Source: Helicobacter sp. 'house sparrow 1'
GTDB lineage: Bacteria > Campylobacterota > Campylobacteria > Campylobacterales > Helicobacteraceae
Assembly (NCBI RefSeq): GCF_900199585.1
Contig: NZ_FZQY01000008.1
Location: 147,701-211,700 of the forward strand
Reading direction: 5' to 3'
DNA: 64,000 nt
The position numbers and the translations under genes were made by a program. The first letter of the stretch is position 1, and each line of letters starts with the position of its first letter. Below the pieces are notes generated by a model, which worked only from the letters and a program-made list of their open reading frames with translations, made no database searches and was not told the origin of the DNA. Positions 18,852-28,082 of the stretch are shown in pieces.

Positions 18852-19870
18852 TCTTTTGAAAAATCCAAGAAATACTTATCATAATAGATTCTCTTATCAT
18901 CATAAAACACGATACCATTTCCAAGCACTTTGCCTAAGATATTTTGTAAATAATAAACATCATAAGAAAAATCTTTTAAATCTACTTTAATTAAATATCC
19001 CTGTCTTTCCATTGTAAAAAGATTATCTTGATTGATAACAATAGCACTTAATGATGCAAAGGGTAACTCTATCTCATTTAAAACCCTCAAAGTAGAATCT
19101 AGCTCTATAATTTTTCCCTCAAGTGTTAAAACATAATAATTTCCCTTATAAAACTTCACATCATTGACATTAGCCTCATAGGAAAATGTCTTTCCATCAA
19201 CTAATGTCATAATCTTTTTTGGAGTTGCTGCTAGTATTTTAGAATCCTCAGCCTCTAAAAAAATTACATTGCTAAAAAACTGTTCAGAATTAACAATCAC
19301 AACTCTTTGGACTTTTAGATCTCTTAAAGAAACTACTACAAGCTGTCCATCAAGCGTAGGGAACACGACATTTGTATCTAAAAATACTGGTTTTGCAATT
19401 AAAGAATTTACTGCAATGATAGATGAGCCTCTATCACTAAAAACAATGCTTTTTTTTGTAATATCAATAACTCCATAAGAATTATCATTTAAAACAAAAG
19501 CTAAAAAATTATCTTTAATATTTCCTGCAACTAAGCAGGTAGAAACTCCAAATTCTGTAGATTCTTGTGTGGTTTTATTGATGATTTCAATGTGCTGACA
19601 ATCTTTAGCAAGAATATAATATTCTTGTGTTTCTTGGATGATCTTAGATTCTTTTTTAAGTTTTAAAAGTGTCTTTCCACTTTGTGTAATCGCCTCTCCA
19701 TTTTTAAGCATAGCGCTATTACGGCTTGTCCAACTTAACTCACTTGTTAAAAAGTGGTTAAAGGTGACAGACCCACTTACCTGTTTTGGTTCAAAATCTT
19801 TTCTTTGACTGCATCCATTAAAATAAAAAAAAATAGCTAACCCAAGAGCAAGGATACGATAAATTCTCAT
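18839..19870 (-). CDS. Predicted lipoprotein, beta-propeller-like (BamB-like position)
   Basis: A signal peptide with lipobox (ALGLAIFFYFNGC) predicts an outer-membrane or periplasmic lipoprotein of 343 residues. The rest is a run of short strands with repeated VV/IV-x-D patterns that looks propeller-like. The gene upstream resembles YfgM, and in Escherichia coli yfgM lies next to bamB, so a BamB-like role in outer-membrane assembly is a reasonable but unproven guess. I chose the ATG at 19870 because AAGG precedes it at good spacing; an ATG five codons upstream (19885) lacks a site. Confidence 0.6.
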   Translation of the reverse strand: MRIYRILALGLAIFFYFNGCSQRKDFEPKQVSGSVTFNHFLTSELSWTSRNSAMLKNGEAITQSGKTLLKLKKESKIIQETQEYYILAKDCQHIEIINKTTQESTEFGVSTCLVAGNIKDNFLAFVLNDNSYGVIDITKKSIVFSDRGSSIIAVNSLIAKPVFLDTNVVFPTLDGQLVVVSLRDLKVQRVVIVNSEQFFSNVIFLEAEDSKILAATPKKIMTLVDGKTFSYEANVNDVKFYKGNYYVLTLEGKIIELDSTLRVLNEIELPFASLSAIVINQDNLFTMERQGYLIKVDLKDFSYDVYYLQNILGKVLGNGIVFYDDKRIYYDKYFLDFSKDWNK

Positions 19871-19874
19871 TTCC

Positions 19875-20465
19875 TTAACCTTCATAATGATAGTGTAATA
19901 ATAATCTTACCAACTCTCTTACCACAGAATTCTGATCTATAGATTGCAAGACCTCCCTAGCCTCTTGAATCTTTTTTTGCTCTATCATCAAGAAAGCTTG
20001 TTGAATCTTTGCAAGATCTACAAAACCATCTGTACTTAATGCACCTAATTTATCCATATTTTGTTCTAAAGATGCAAGTTGATAGGTTGCAAAATTTTTT
20101 ACCAATAAATTTTTAGAATCCACCATCTTTTTTAAAGAAGATGCGTCATTTGTCTTAACCGCTTGCGATAAAAGAAAGATTTCTAATAATTGGGATGACT
20201 TTTTCCCTAAAGCATCAATTAAAGCTTGATTATTTGGTTCTTTAAGTAACTTTTCATAAATCTCTGTTGCCTCTATAGCCCTTTTTTCTTCCATTTTTGC
20301 ATTTACCTGTAAAAACAAAAAATATCCAATCAAGACAACAGCCAAAGTAATCAATAAATATTTATATTTTTTAAAAAAGCGCTCTAATCTAAAAGCACTC
20401 TCAAAAATTTTCTCATCTGAAGAAAAACTCTCTTTTGCTACTTGTAAATTTTCCTTTAAACTCAC
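19875..20465 (-). CDS. YfgM-like membrane-anchored TPR protein
   Basis: 196 residues with a single transmembrane segment near residues 36-52 (YLLITLAVVLIGYFLFLQV) and a helical C-terminal region. Its repeated alanine/leucine patterns fit tetratricopeptide-like folds of the YfgM/TPR_21 type. Such proteins assist periplasmic chaperone traffic near the Sec translocon. The stop codon lies 4 bp before the start of the lipoprotein gene, so the two are probably one unit. Confidence 0.6.
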   Translation of the reverse strand: MSLKENLQVAKESFSSDEKIFESAFRLERFFKKYKYLLITLAVVLIGYFLFLQVNAKMEEKRAIEATEIYEKLLKEPNNQALIDALGKKSSQLLEIFLLSQAVKTNDASSLKKMVDSKNLLVKNFATYQLASLEQNMDKLGALSTDGFVDLAKIQQAFLMIEQKKIQEAREVLQSIDQNSVVRELVRLLLHYHYEG

Positions 20466-20486
20466 TTTCTTCCTTCCTTTAACAAA

Positions 20487-20915
20487 TTAAATTCCACTAC
20501 TACCAAAACCACCCTCTCCTCTTTTTGTATCAGAAAGCTCTTCGCAAATCTCAAAAACTGCTCTTTCATATTTTGCTACTACTCCTTGAGCGATACGATC
20601 CCCCTTGCGAATTACAAAATCATCACTAGAATGATTATATAAAATAACCATTATCTCACCACGATAATCACTATCAATTGTTCCAGGAGAATTTAAGACA
20701 GTTATTTTATGTTTTAAGGCCAATCCACTTCTTGGTCTGATTTGGAGTTCAAAACCCTCTTCAAGCTCAAATGCCAACCCTGTTTTAATTAACAATGCAT
20801 CCCTTGCCCTGATAGTATAATCATCAATAGAATGAATATCAAAGCCTGCAGCACCTGAAGTTTGATACTCTGGAATAATAGCATCTGGATGTATCTTTTT
20901 AATCTTGATCTTCAT
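20487..20915 (-). CDS. dut: dUTP diphosphatase
   Basis: Hydrolyses dUTP to dUMP, keeping uracil out of DNA and feeding thymidylate synthesis. The 142-residue protein has the five trimeric dUTPase motifs: AGFDIHS, RPRSGLALKH, the GTIDSDYRGEI block with the catalytic Asp, KGDRIAQGV and the C-terminal RGEGGFGSSG arm. It lies 2 bp before greA on the same strand. Confidence 0.97.
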   Translation of the reverse strand: MKIKIKKIHPDAIIPEYQTSGAAGFDIHSIDDYTIRARDALLIKTGLAFELEEGFELQIRPRSGLALKHKITVLNSPGTIDSDYRGEIMVILYNHSSDDFVIRKGDRIAQGVVAKYERAVFEICEELSDTKRGEGGFGSSGI

Positions 20916-20917
20916 AT

Positions 20918-21406
20918 TTAAAACTCAATTGGCTTATAGCAAATTTCTAGAATCTCAAAATCATTTTCACCGCTTGGTAAAACAATACTAACCTCATCAC
21001 CAACTTCCTTACCAATAAGGCTTTTTGCAATAGGCGAACCAAAGGAAATCAAACCTTTTGATGGATCGCTCTCAATACTCCCAACTATTGTATAAGAAAA
21101 AGTCTTTTGAGTATCTAAATTTAAAATCTTTACACTACTTCCAAAACTAACCTTATCATGAGCTAGGGTTGATGGATCTATAATTTGTGCATTTGCCAAC
21201 AAAAGGGAGAGATCATTGATCCTTGCTTCAATAAATAACTGTTTTTCTTTTGCTGCATGATACTCTGCATTTTCTTTCAAGTCTCCATGACTCCTTGCCA
21301 CTTCTATCTCTGCAACAATATTAGGGCGCTGATTTTCTTTCAAATCTTTTAATTCTGCGCATAATTTTTCATACCCGTGTTGAGTAATTGGTTCTTTTGA
21401 CATCAA
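20918..21406 (-). CDS. greA: Transcription elongation factor GreA
   Basis: Rescues backtracked RNA polymerase by stimulating transcript cleavage. The 162-residue protein has an N-terminal coiled-coil with the acidic tip region (IEVARSHGDLKENAEYHAAKE) and a C-terminal FKBP-like domain (SFGSPIAKSLIGKEVGDEV). Length and order are standard. It lies between dut and lpxB, the same arrangement recalled for H. pylori. Confidence 0.96.
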   Translation of the reverse strand: MMSKEPITQHGYEKLCAELKDLKENQRPNIVAEIEVARSHGDLKENAEYHAAKEKQLFIEARINDLSLLLANAQIIDPSTLAHDKVSFGSSVKILNLDTQKTFSYTIVGSIESDPSKGLISFGSPIAKSLIGKEVGDEVSIVLPSGENDFEILEICYKPIEF

Positions 21407-21443
21407 CTCTCCTTAAATAAAACTATATGATACAAAAAGCAGT

Positions 21444-22517
21444 TTAATAACTTAAGTCTCTTATCCATTGTGCGATATTTTTTGCACTTCCAAATCTAAG
21501 ATATTCCCTAATTTGTTTGCTATTTTTAAAGAATTCTTGTTGATTTGTATTTTGATAGGCAGCAAAAAGATTTTCTACATTAAATGCATCTTGCACGAGT
21601 TCTGGATGCATTTTACTATCTCCTCTTCCTGGCCTTTCTTTATTTAGTGCATTAAAAAATATATTTGCTAGACCTATGTATTTTAGATCTGTCATTTTAC
21701 TTAAAAAAAAGTAGTCAAACTTGCTTGTTTTATATCCTAAAACAAAAGGGGTGCCTACAATAGCAGATTCTAAAGTTGCTGTCCCGCTACAAATAAAAGC
21801 AAACTCTGCATTTAACAAACTTTCTCTTGAATCATAAGAAATCACAAAATCTTTAACCCCATCCCCATAGATCTCTTGTAAATTATCTTCTTTAAAGAGC
21901 TTAGGAACTATCAATATCTTTTCTTTATCTCTAAAATACCGCATACCAAGATCATAAAAAATTGGAAAGATTCTCCTTATTTCACTTCTCCTACTACCAG
22001 GCATAAAAACAATCCCACTACCACCACAAGATTGCTTAAACTGCTTAATAGAATCTAATAAAGGATGTCCTACATAGGAAGCTTTATGTTTATAATAATC
22101 TACTTCAAATGGTAATATTGCACCCAACTTATCACAATTACTCTCAATCACCTTAGCACGCCAAGACTTCCAAGCCCAAACCTGAGGCAAAATATAATAG
22201 ACAATTGGTTTATTTGGAAATTTTTTTTTGATTTTTTTTGCAAGAGGAATATGAAATGAAGAGGCATCCAAAAGCAAAACTAGATCTACTTTTTCAGCCA
22301 ACTCAAGCATTTGTTTTTGAACTTGCATAAAGAAAAATACTTTCTTTAAAACATCAAGGATACCCATTACAGAAAAATCTTTAGGCGTATATAAGGGTTT
22401 TCCCAAACTGGAATCAAAAATACCAAAGAGTTCAATCTCTCCTTCATTGAACTCTTGCATCAATGTTTTTAAATGCTCATTAGAACTAGATTCCAATGCA
22501 CTAACTAATATCTTCAT
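21444..22517 (-). CDS. lpxB: Lipid-A-disaccharide synthase
   Basis: Joins UDP-diacylglucosamine and lipid X to make the lipid A disaccharide at the inner membrane. The 357-residue protein has LpxB motifs PQVWAWKSWRAK, FEVDYYKHKASYVGHPLLD and the glycosyltransferase loop MPGSRRSEIRRIFP, followed by CSGTATLESAIVGTPFVLGYK. Its start overlaps the coiled-coil gene upstream by 17 bp. Confidence 0.95.
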   Translation of the reverse strand: MKILVSALESSSNEHLKTLMQEFNEGEIELFGIFDSSLGKPLYTPKDFSVMGILDVLKKVFFFMQVQKQMLELAEKVDLVLLLDASSFHIPLAKKIKKKFPNKPIVYYILPQVWAWKSWRAKVIESNCDKLGAILPFEVDYYKHKASYVGHPLLDSIKQFKQSCGGSGIVFMPGSRRSEIRRIFPIFYDLGMRYFRDKEKILIVPKLFKEDNLQEIYGDGVKDFVISYDSRESLLNAEFAFICSGTATLESAIVGTPFVLGYKTSKFDYFFLSKMTDLKYIGLANIFFNALNKERPGRGDSKMHPELVQDAFNVENLFAAYQNTNQQEFFKNSKQIREYLRFGSAKNIAQWIRDLSY

Positions 22518-23082
22518 TTTTTCCCATCCGTTCTTTTAAAATCATCTCGGTATAAGCATCTCTTAATTCTATTTTTAATTGAGAATTTTCTAGTTCCAAC
22601 TCTGCAATTTTATTTCGAAATTCCCTACCTTCTTTAAGTGCAATTCTATATTTACTAAACAAACTTTCATCATAAACTTTGCGTGCAGCCCTCAACTTCT
22701 TGATTTCTCCATTTTCTAAAAAAACCTCCACCTCCTTTAATTCCTCTGGTAGAACTTCTTGTTTTTTATTCTTTAATGCATCCTTTTCTTTCATTAGTTT
22801 TTCAACATTTTTCTGGACATTTTGCCTCACCCTCTTTTCTTTTAACCCTACAAGAGATTCTTCATAAGCTTCTTTTTGTTTTTTAAGCTCTAGCACCTCT
22901 GCTCTAAGCTCTAAAATCTCATTACGACATTGTCTTAGCTTTTCTTGGTCTTTTTGTATCTCAATTTGATATTCTTCTTTTTCTTGGGAAAATTTTTCTC
23001 TCTCATTTTCAAAAATCTTAAAAATCTCCCAACTCTCTTTTATATCAACGAGTTTTTGAAAAAATAAATTAAAATCTTTCAT
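22501..23082 (-). CDS. Coiled-coil protein of unknown function
   Basis: 193 residues, highly charged, with heptad-like Leu/Ile spacing over most of the length (EKFSQEKEEYQIEIQKDQEK and similar). There is no signal peptide, membrane segment or catalytic motif. It shares one base with the hypA stop and overlaps lpxB by 17 bp. H. pylori has an unnamed gene in this place, so it is probably conserved in the genus. Function unknown. Confidence 0.6.
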   Translation of the reverse strand: MKDFNLFFQKLVDIKESWEIFKIFENEREKFSQEKEEYQIEIQKDQEKLRQCRNEILELRAEVLELKKQKEAYEESLVGLKEKRVRQNVQKNVEKLMKEKDALKNKKQEVLPEELKEVEVFLENGEIKKLRAARKVYDESLFSKYRIALKEGREFRNKIAELELENSQLKIELRDAYTEMILKERMGKNEDIS

Positions 23083-23447
23083 TACTCTTCTGTCTCTTCT
23101 TGCAACAACTCTAAGCTTACTAAGTACATCTCTTTCCCTTCAATCATTTTTAAAGCATTGGAATTGCATTTTATACACTCACCATAAGCAATACCATTTG
23201 GCTGAAATATTTCACCGCACTTCTGGCACTCTAATTTGACTCTCTCTTCTTTAATTTCTAGTAATGCATTTTTGCAAAAGCTGCTTTCTTCTCTAAAGGT
23301 TTCAAAGGCGCTGATAAAAAGACTTTTATCCATTCCACTACGCTCTCCTATTGAGACTACAACTTTTGCAACTTTTTGAGCATTATTAGCCTTTGCATTT
23401 TCTTCACATAAATCAATTAAAGAAGCAACTACAGAATATTCATGCAT
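23082..23447 (-). CDS. hypA: Hydrogenase/urease nickel incorporation protein HypA
   Basis: Delivers nickel to [NiFe]-hydrogenase, and in Helicobacter also to urease. The 121-residue protein begins MHEYSVV, whose His2 is the nickel ligand, and has two zinc-binding CxxC pairs (CQKCGEIF and CIKCNS) in the C-terminal half. The conserved SIGERSGMD region is in the middle. It is the lpxB-side neighbour in H. pylori as well. Confidence 0.94.
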   Translation of the reverse strand: MHEYSVVASLIDLCEENAKANNAQKVAKVVVSIGERSGMDKSLFISAFETFREESSFCKNALLEIKEERVKLECQKCGEIFQPNGIAYGECIKCNSNALKMIEGKEMYLVSLELLQEETEE

Positions 23448-23453
23448 TATTTA

Positions 23454-25598
23454 TCACCTTTCAAAAATTGATTTTTTATATTCTATACTTCTTGGTTTAA
23501 CTTCTCCTAATTGCTCTAGAGTCTCTTTGATGCCCTCTATTATACATAACTCCTTGAGCTCACTACTCTTTCCAAAATAAGAAATATAATTTTTAAGAGC
23601 TACCTGAAGATCATTTTGCTTTTGAGAATCAATTGCTTTAATCTCATAATAATAAGCAATTTGAAAGGTTGTATCAATTCTACTCTTCCATTTTTCCAAC
23701 ATAAAATATTCTTTCAATAGCTCATAAACCTCTCCAGTCTTTCCAGATTGTGCTAAATCCATTGCCTTTTTAAAGGTTTTTAAAAAGAACTCCTCAATCT
23801 CAAGATAGGTTTCTGAAGAAATTAGCAATGGAAAGTCCTCCAAAATTTTATAACAATCTTTATAGAGCCTATCTTTAAAAGCTTTTTGCATTTTATCTTG
23901 CATCTCATAAAAAACTTTTAGAGAATCTGCTTCTTCTTTAAATAAATCAATCTCCTGCAAAATATTCATTTTTTCTTCAATCTCTTCATTTCCCTTTGCA
24001 ATCAAAATATGATTTTGCAAGTACTGTAAAATCTCATTATAAAAATTCAATACCTTAGCATATGCCCGCGTTACTTTTAAAAATGGATTTTTCTGACAAA
24101 TTTCATATGCCTCTTTATATTGATGATTTTTTAACATATTTACCAAACTACTATATTGAGTAAAATGATGGAATAAAATATGGATTCTATCTCTTTTTTC
24201 AGGAATTTGCATAAATGGCTCTAAAAGCTTTTTAACCCTATAAATTTGATGGCCATAATCACTCTCTAGCATCTTTTTTGATGCTGCAAGTATTTTTTCA
24301 AAATACTTTTCAAGGTCTTCAAAAGCCTTAGTTTTTTTCAATCCTTTTTGTTGATCTGCAATTTGATAGGCTTTTTGATACAAACCTGCTTCAATTGAAT
24401 CCAAAAACTCACACAATACCTTTTTATGTGTTAGATATCTCTTAAACTCTTTGTTAATTTTTGGATCCTCCAAATAAGGTTCTGCAATACTTAATGCCTG
24501 ATCAACTTGGTTGCTTCCAAAAAGCTTGATAACATCTTCTAAAACTTCTTTCCAATTTTCCTCTCTTAACTTCTTATAATTTAAATCAAGTTTTAAAAAA
24601 ATATTGTTTTCTTGCGCAAAAATCCTTGCCTCTTCATAGCTTTTTGTATCTAAGAGCTGAGTGAAAACATCTCTTTTATATAAGGTATCAATAAAAAATA
24701 CTTTTCCACTAACAAAGCAAATACAAATATGGTTTTTCACGCTATAAATAAAACTCACTCCTTTTTCAGGCAAATTTATCTCTACAAAATTCTTGTTTTC
24801 TTCAAGATTATGAATCCGCAACTTATCATCTCTACCTACAATATATGCATATTTTCCATCATTGCTTAAAATACACCGATGCAACCAAGCATCATAAACC
24901 TTATTTATCTTTTCTTGCTTGCTTGTTAAATCAAGAATGCCACTCTCACCCTCTTGACAAATATAAAAAATCTTCCCATCATCATCAAAAAAAAGAATAT
25001 CCACAACCACACTTGGTGTATCAAGCTCTAAGATAAAATCAAAGGCTTTTAAATCATAAAGCAGTAGTTTATGTTCAAAAGTCCCAAAAGCTATAAAGTG
25101 AGATTTATTATCAAAAACAATGCAAGAAATATAATCAGGCTGAACTGGACACATCGTATAAAACTTTGCATCTTCGGTATATACAAAAACCCTACCATCT
25201 TCACCCCCTGTGGCAAAAAATTTCAAATCAGGAGAAAAGGTAGAACAGCTAATATCAGCTCTATGAGATTTTATGCTTTTTTTTACCACCAATCTCTCAT
25301 CCTCAATCGCATAAAGCTTGCATTCTGCACTGCCAACACCTGGGATCAAAACCCTGTTGTCTTTTGAACAAAAAATGGCTTTAGAATAAATATGATGCTT
25401 TTGCTTATCACGTAGAGTTCTTTTTCCAAAAATCAATTTTTGACTTTCAAAAGAGTAAAAAAACACCCCATAGGAATTATCAACAAGTATCAAATTATCT
25501 TGATTGTCACCTATACCTAAAATTGGGTTTAAAAACTTTAAAATTTTGTGATTTTTAAACACTTCCCTGCCTAATGAAAGATTATCATTCTTGCACAT
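23454..25598 (-). CDS. WD40-domain protein with helical C-terminal half
   Basis: A 714-residue cytoplasmic protein. The first 320 residues look like a seven-bladed propeller; the best blade reads CSTFSPDLKFFATGGEDGRV. The remaining half is alpha-helical with repeated YKEAYEICQKNP/YKDCYKILEDFP-type units, suggesting a solenoid. No enzyme motif is visible. It stands 6 bp from hypA, so it may be transcribed with it. A scaffold role is inferred from architecture only. Confidence 0.6.
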   Translation of the reverse strand: MCKNDNLSLGREVFKNHKILKFLNPILGIGDNQDNLILVDNSYGVFFYSFESQKLIFGKRTLRDKQKHHIYSKAIFCSKDNRVLIPGVGSAECKLYAIEDERLVVKKSIKSHRADISCSTFSPDLKFFATGGEDGRVFVYTEDAKFYTMCPVQPDYISCIVFDNKSHFIAFGTFEHKLLLYDLKAFDFILELDTPSVVVDILFFDDDGKIFYICQEGESGILDLTSKQEKINKVYDAWLHRCILSNDGKYAYIVGRDDKLRIHNLEENKNFVEINLPEKGVSFIYSVKNHICICFVSGKVFFIDTLYKRDVFTQLLDTKSYEEARIFAQENNIFLKLDLNYKKLREENWKEVLEDVIKLFGSNQVDQALSIAEPYLEDPKINKEFKRYLTHKKVLCEFLDSIEAGLYQKAYQIADQQKGLKKTKAFEDLEKYFEKILAASKKMLESDYGHQIYRVKKLLEPFMQIPEKRDRIHILFHHFTQYSSLVNMLKNHQYKEAYEICQKNPFLKVTRAYAKVLNFYNEILQYLQNHILIAKGNEEIEEKMNILQEIDLFKEEADSLKVFYEMQDKMQKAFKDRLYKDCYKILEDFPLLISSETYLEIEEFFLKTFKKAMDLAQSGKTGEVYELLKEYFMLEKWKSRIDTTFQIAYYYEIKAIDSQKQNDLQVALKNYISYFGKSSELKELCIIEGIKETLEQLGEVKPRSIEYKKSIFER

Positions 25599-25663
25599 TA
25601 TACTTAATAAAAATGTATTAGAATTACACTTTTAGAGTTATCTTGATAAGGAAATAGAAAAAA

Positions 25664-26734
25664 ATGCAAAAGCGCTACACAACAAAAAGCATCCAAATTG
25701 GAAATGTAAAAATTGGAGGAGATTCTCCAATAAGTGTTCAAAGTATGACCTTCACAAAAACAATGGATATACAAGCCACATTAGAACAGATACAACGGCT
25801 TTATTTTGCAGGTGCAGATCTTGTCAGAGTGGCAGTAAGTGATGAAAAAGATGCAAATGCACTAGCAGAGTTAAAAAAACTCTCTCCCTTACCAATTATT
25901 GCTGATATCCATTTCCGCTATAAGCTTGCATTGATTGCAGCAGAAAGCGTAGATGCAATCCGAATCAATCCTGGTAATATTGGAAGCAAGGATCGCATCA
26001 AAGCTGTTGCCAATGCCTGTAAATCTAGAAATATTCCAATTAGAATAGGTGTTAATGGAGGAAGCTTAGAAAAGGAATTTGAAATCAAGTATGGAGCAAC
26101 CCCCAAGGGAATGGTAGAATCTGCACTTTATAATATAAAACTTCTAGAAGACTTTGGATTTGAAGATATAAAAATTTCCTTAAAATCAAGTGATGTTCAA
26201 AAAACAATTGAAGCCTATAGAATGCTAAGACCTCTTGTTGATTATCCCTTTCATCTTGGAGTTACAGAAGCTGGAACACTCTTTCATTCGGCAATCAAAA
26301 GCTCCATAGCACTGGGAAATCTATTATTAGATGGAATTGGAGATACAATCCGTGTTTCTATCACAGGAGAACTTGAAGAAGAAATCAAAGTTGCAAGAGC
26401 CATCCTGCAATATAGCGGAAGACAAAAATCAGGAATAACTATTGTATCTTGTCCAACTTGTGGAAGAATTGAAGCAGATCTTGTTTCAATGGTAAAAGAG
26501 GTAGAAAAAAGAATTGCACATATAAAAGTTCCTCTTCAAGTGAGCGTGATGGGATGTGCTGTTAATGCTCTAGGAGAAGCAAAACACGCTGATGTTGCAA
26601 TTGCCTTTGGCAATAAGAGTGGGCTAATCATCAAAGAAGGAAAGATACTCTGCAAATTACCAGAAAATAAATTATTAGAAGCTTTTATACAAGAAGTGGA
26701 AAAAGTAGCAAAAGAAAAAGAGAATCTAAGCTAA
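25664..26734 (+). CDS. ispG: 4-hydroxy-3-methylbut-2-enyl diphosphate synthase
   Basis: The [4Fe-4S] enzyme of the MEP isoprenoid pathway that makes HMBPP from the cyclic diphosphate. The 356-residue protein shows [14 protein letters not shown] near the N terminus, [20 protein letters not shown] and the cluster cysteines in SCPTCGR and [16 protein letters not shown]. Its start codon at 25664 follows AAGGAA. It is divergent from the WD40 gene and ends in a hairpin terminator. Confidence 0.96.
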   Translation: MQKRYTTKSIQIGNVKIGGDSPISVQSMTFTKTMDIQATLEQIQRLYFAGADLVRVAVSDEKDANALAELKKLSPLPIIADIHFRYKLALIAAESVDAIRINPGNIGSKDRIKAVANACKSRNIPIRIGVNGGSLEKEFEIKYGATPKGMVESALYNIKLLEDFGFEDIKISLKSSDVQKTIEAYRMLRPLVDYPFHLGVTEAGTLFHSAIKSSIALGNLLLDGIGDTIRVSITGELEEEIKVARAILQYSGRQKSGITIVSCPTCGRIEADLVSMVKEVEKRIAHIKVPLQVSVMGCAVNALGEAKHADVAIAFGNKSGLIIKEGKILCKLPENKLLEAFIQEVEKVAKEKENLS

Positions 26735-26750
26735 GTTAGATTCTCTTTAT
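26718..26750 (+). terminator. Terminator at the ispG 3' end
   Basis: AAGAGAATCTAA pairs with TTAGATTCTCTT around a 6-base loop, followed by TATTATTT. The stem includes the last ispG codons and its stop. A convergent barrel gene ends at 26760, and the A-rich left arm would give a T tract on that strand too, so it may act in both directions. Confidence 0.8.
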
Positions 26751-26759
26751 TATTTAGAA

Positions 26760-27956
26760 TTAGTAAGAAAGTTTAACAAATCCTATTGCATTACTACGTT
26801 GGAATCTACTAGACTTAAAGCCATTATTCACATAACCTCCACCAATCTTTAGGGCAATACCATTTAAACTTCCCTTAACTTGTTTATCAAACACAGTAAA
26901 AGATGCTATTGCAGAAAACTCATGATAATCCCCATCAGCATATAAAACATCTAAATCAAAGAAGCGACTTTTTACACCTGTAAATACATACCAAGTATTG
27001 TTCTTTTGGAAGAAATAATTTGCACTACCATAATACCCGTAATTTGGAGTTAAAAATTTTCCTCCATAAAATCTTGTAGCATCATTAATAGGTCTAATGC
27101 CATTTCCACCAGTTGTAGCTAAGAAACCACCACCTAGCTTAAAGATACCACCAAACAACAATTCCTCATCAATCATAAAGAGCATTGTGTCATCTTTACT
27201 AACGCCAAATGTATTCTGCCATAAGAAGTTAAAAGCTGTTGTAGTCTGAACTACTCCACCCTCTCCAAAAATCAGAGAAAGATCCGTTCCTGCCAAGATT
27301 GAATCATTTCCCTTATCTCTAAAGAAATAATTCATAAATGGATTAATCTTTAAGAATTTAAAATCAAAATTTAATCCACCTACAAATACCTCATTCCCAA
27401 AACCAAAGTGGGTAAAACTAGATGGAAAACGATGATAAGACATTAATTCTGAAGCAATGCGGTTTGGAGCATATCCATAAGTTGTAAAGTCATTCATCCA
27501 TCCTAACCAAACTCCAAAATACCTAGTCTTCCATCTAGAAGCAACACCTTGCATATAAGCATTTGTCCAGCTTGATTCTAAAAACTCATTATTAAATCTA
27601 CCTGCAGCTACAACTAAATCAGTAGTATCATACTTAATGTATAAATCAGAAAGATCAGCATAATCCTTAGAATAAGCCATATCTGCTTGATTTCCAAACC
27701 CCACCACACTTGTTCCATAAATTGGGAAAGAGCCATAAGCCCCTACACCAAGATGCAATGCATTGAATCCGAAATCTATCCCTAGGTGGCCTGTAACACC
27801 CCCGTATGAAGCCTTATCATTAGGTGCCTTATTTCCATTTGTCAACCCTTGGTTATATGCTCCTCCAATATGACCAAAGAAGTTGATATCTACTGCGTGT
27901 GCTCCAGTAGCAACTACTGTAGATAAAACCAGTGAGCTAAAAACTTTAGATTTCAT
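26760..27956 (-). CDS. Outer-membrane beta-barrel protein (Helicobacter Hof-like)
   Basis: 398 residues with a signal peptide ending after AHA (about residue 20) and a C-terminal aromatic anchor VKLSY. The mature part is rich in alternating strands with Gly and aromatic residues (INFFGHIGGAYNQGL, LHLGVGAYG). It shares its opening pattern with the next gene (28083-29303), FGALGGLYNQGV, so the two look like paralogues. The family resembles Campylobacterota outer-membrane proteins of the Hof type. Substrate is unknown; porin function is assumed from the barrel. Confidence 0.7.
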   Translation of the reverse strand: MKSKVFSSLVLSTVVATGAHAVDINFFGHIGGAYNQGLTNGNKAPNDKASYGGVTGHLGIDFGFNALHLGVGAYGSFPIYGTSVVGFGNQADMAYSKDYADLSDLYIKYDTTDLVVAAGRFNNEFLESSWTNAYMQGVASRWKTRYFGVWLGWMNDFTTYGYAPNRIASELMSYHRFPSSFTHFGFGNEVFVGGLNFDFKFLKINPFMNYFFRDKGNDSILAGTDLSLIFGEGGVVQTTTAFNFLWQNTFGVSKDDTMLFMIDEELLFGGIFKLGGGFLATTGGNGIRPINDATRFYGGKFLTPNYGYYGSANYFFQKNNTWYVFTGVKSRFFDLDVLYADGDYHEFSAIASFTVFDKQVKGSLNGIALKIGGGYVNNGFKSSRFQRSNAIGFVKLSY

Positions 27957-28082
27957 AAAACATCTCCTTAGAATTTTTCCAAATAGCCCCCAGCGAAAGT
28001 TTTAAATCTAAGAGATCAAAAAACCGCAATAAGACTAAAAGACCTCTAGAGGATCGGCAAAAAGTGAAAAAATTTTAGAGAC

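Noticed and set aside
28041..28056. Terminator at CCTCTAGAGG after the second barrel gene
   Set aside because: Four-base arms with a two-base loop are too weak to call, although a short T tract follows on the reverse strand.
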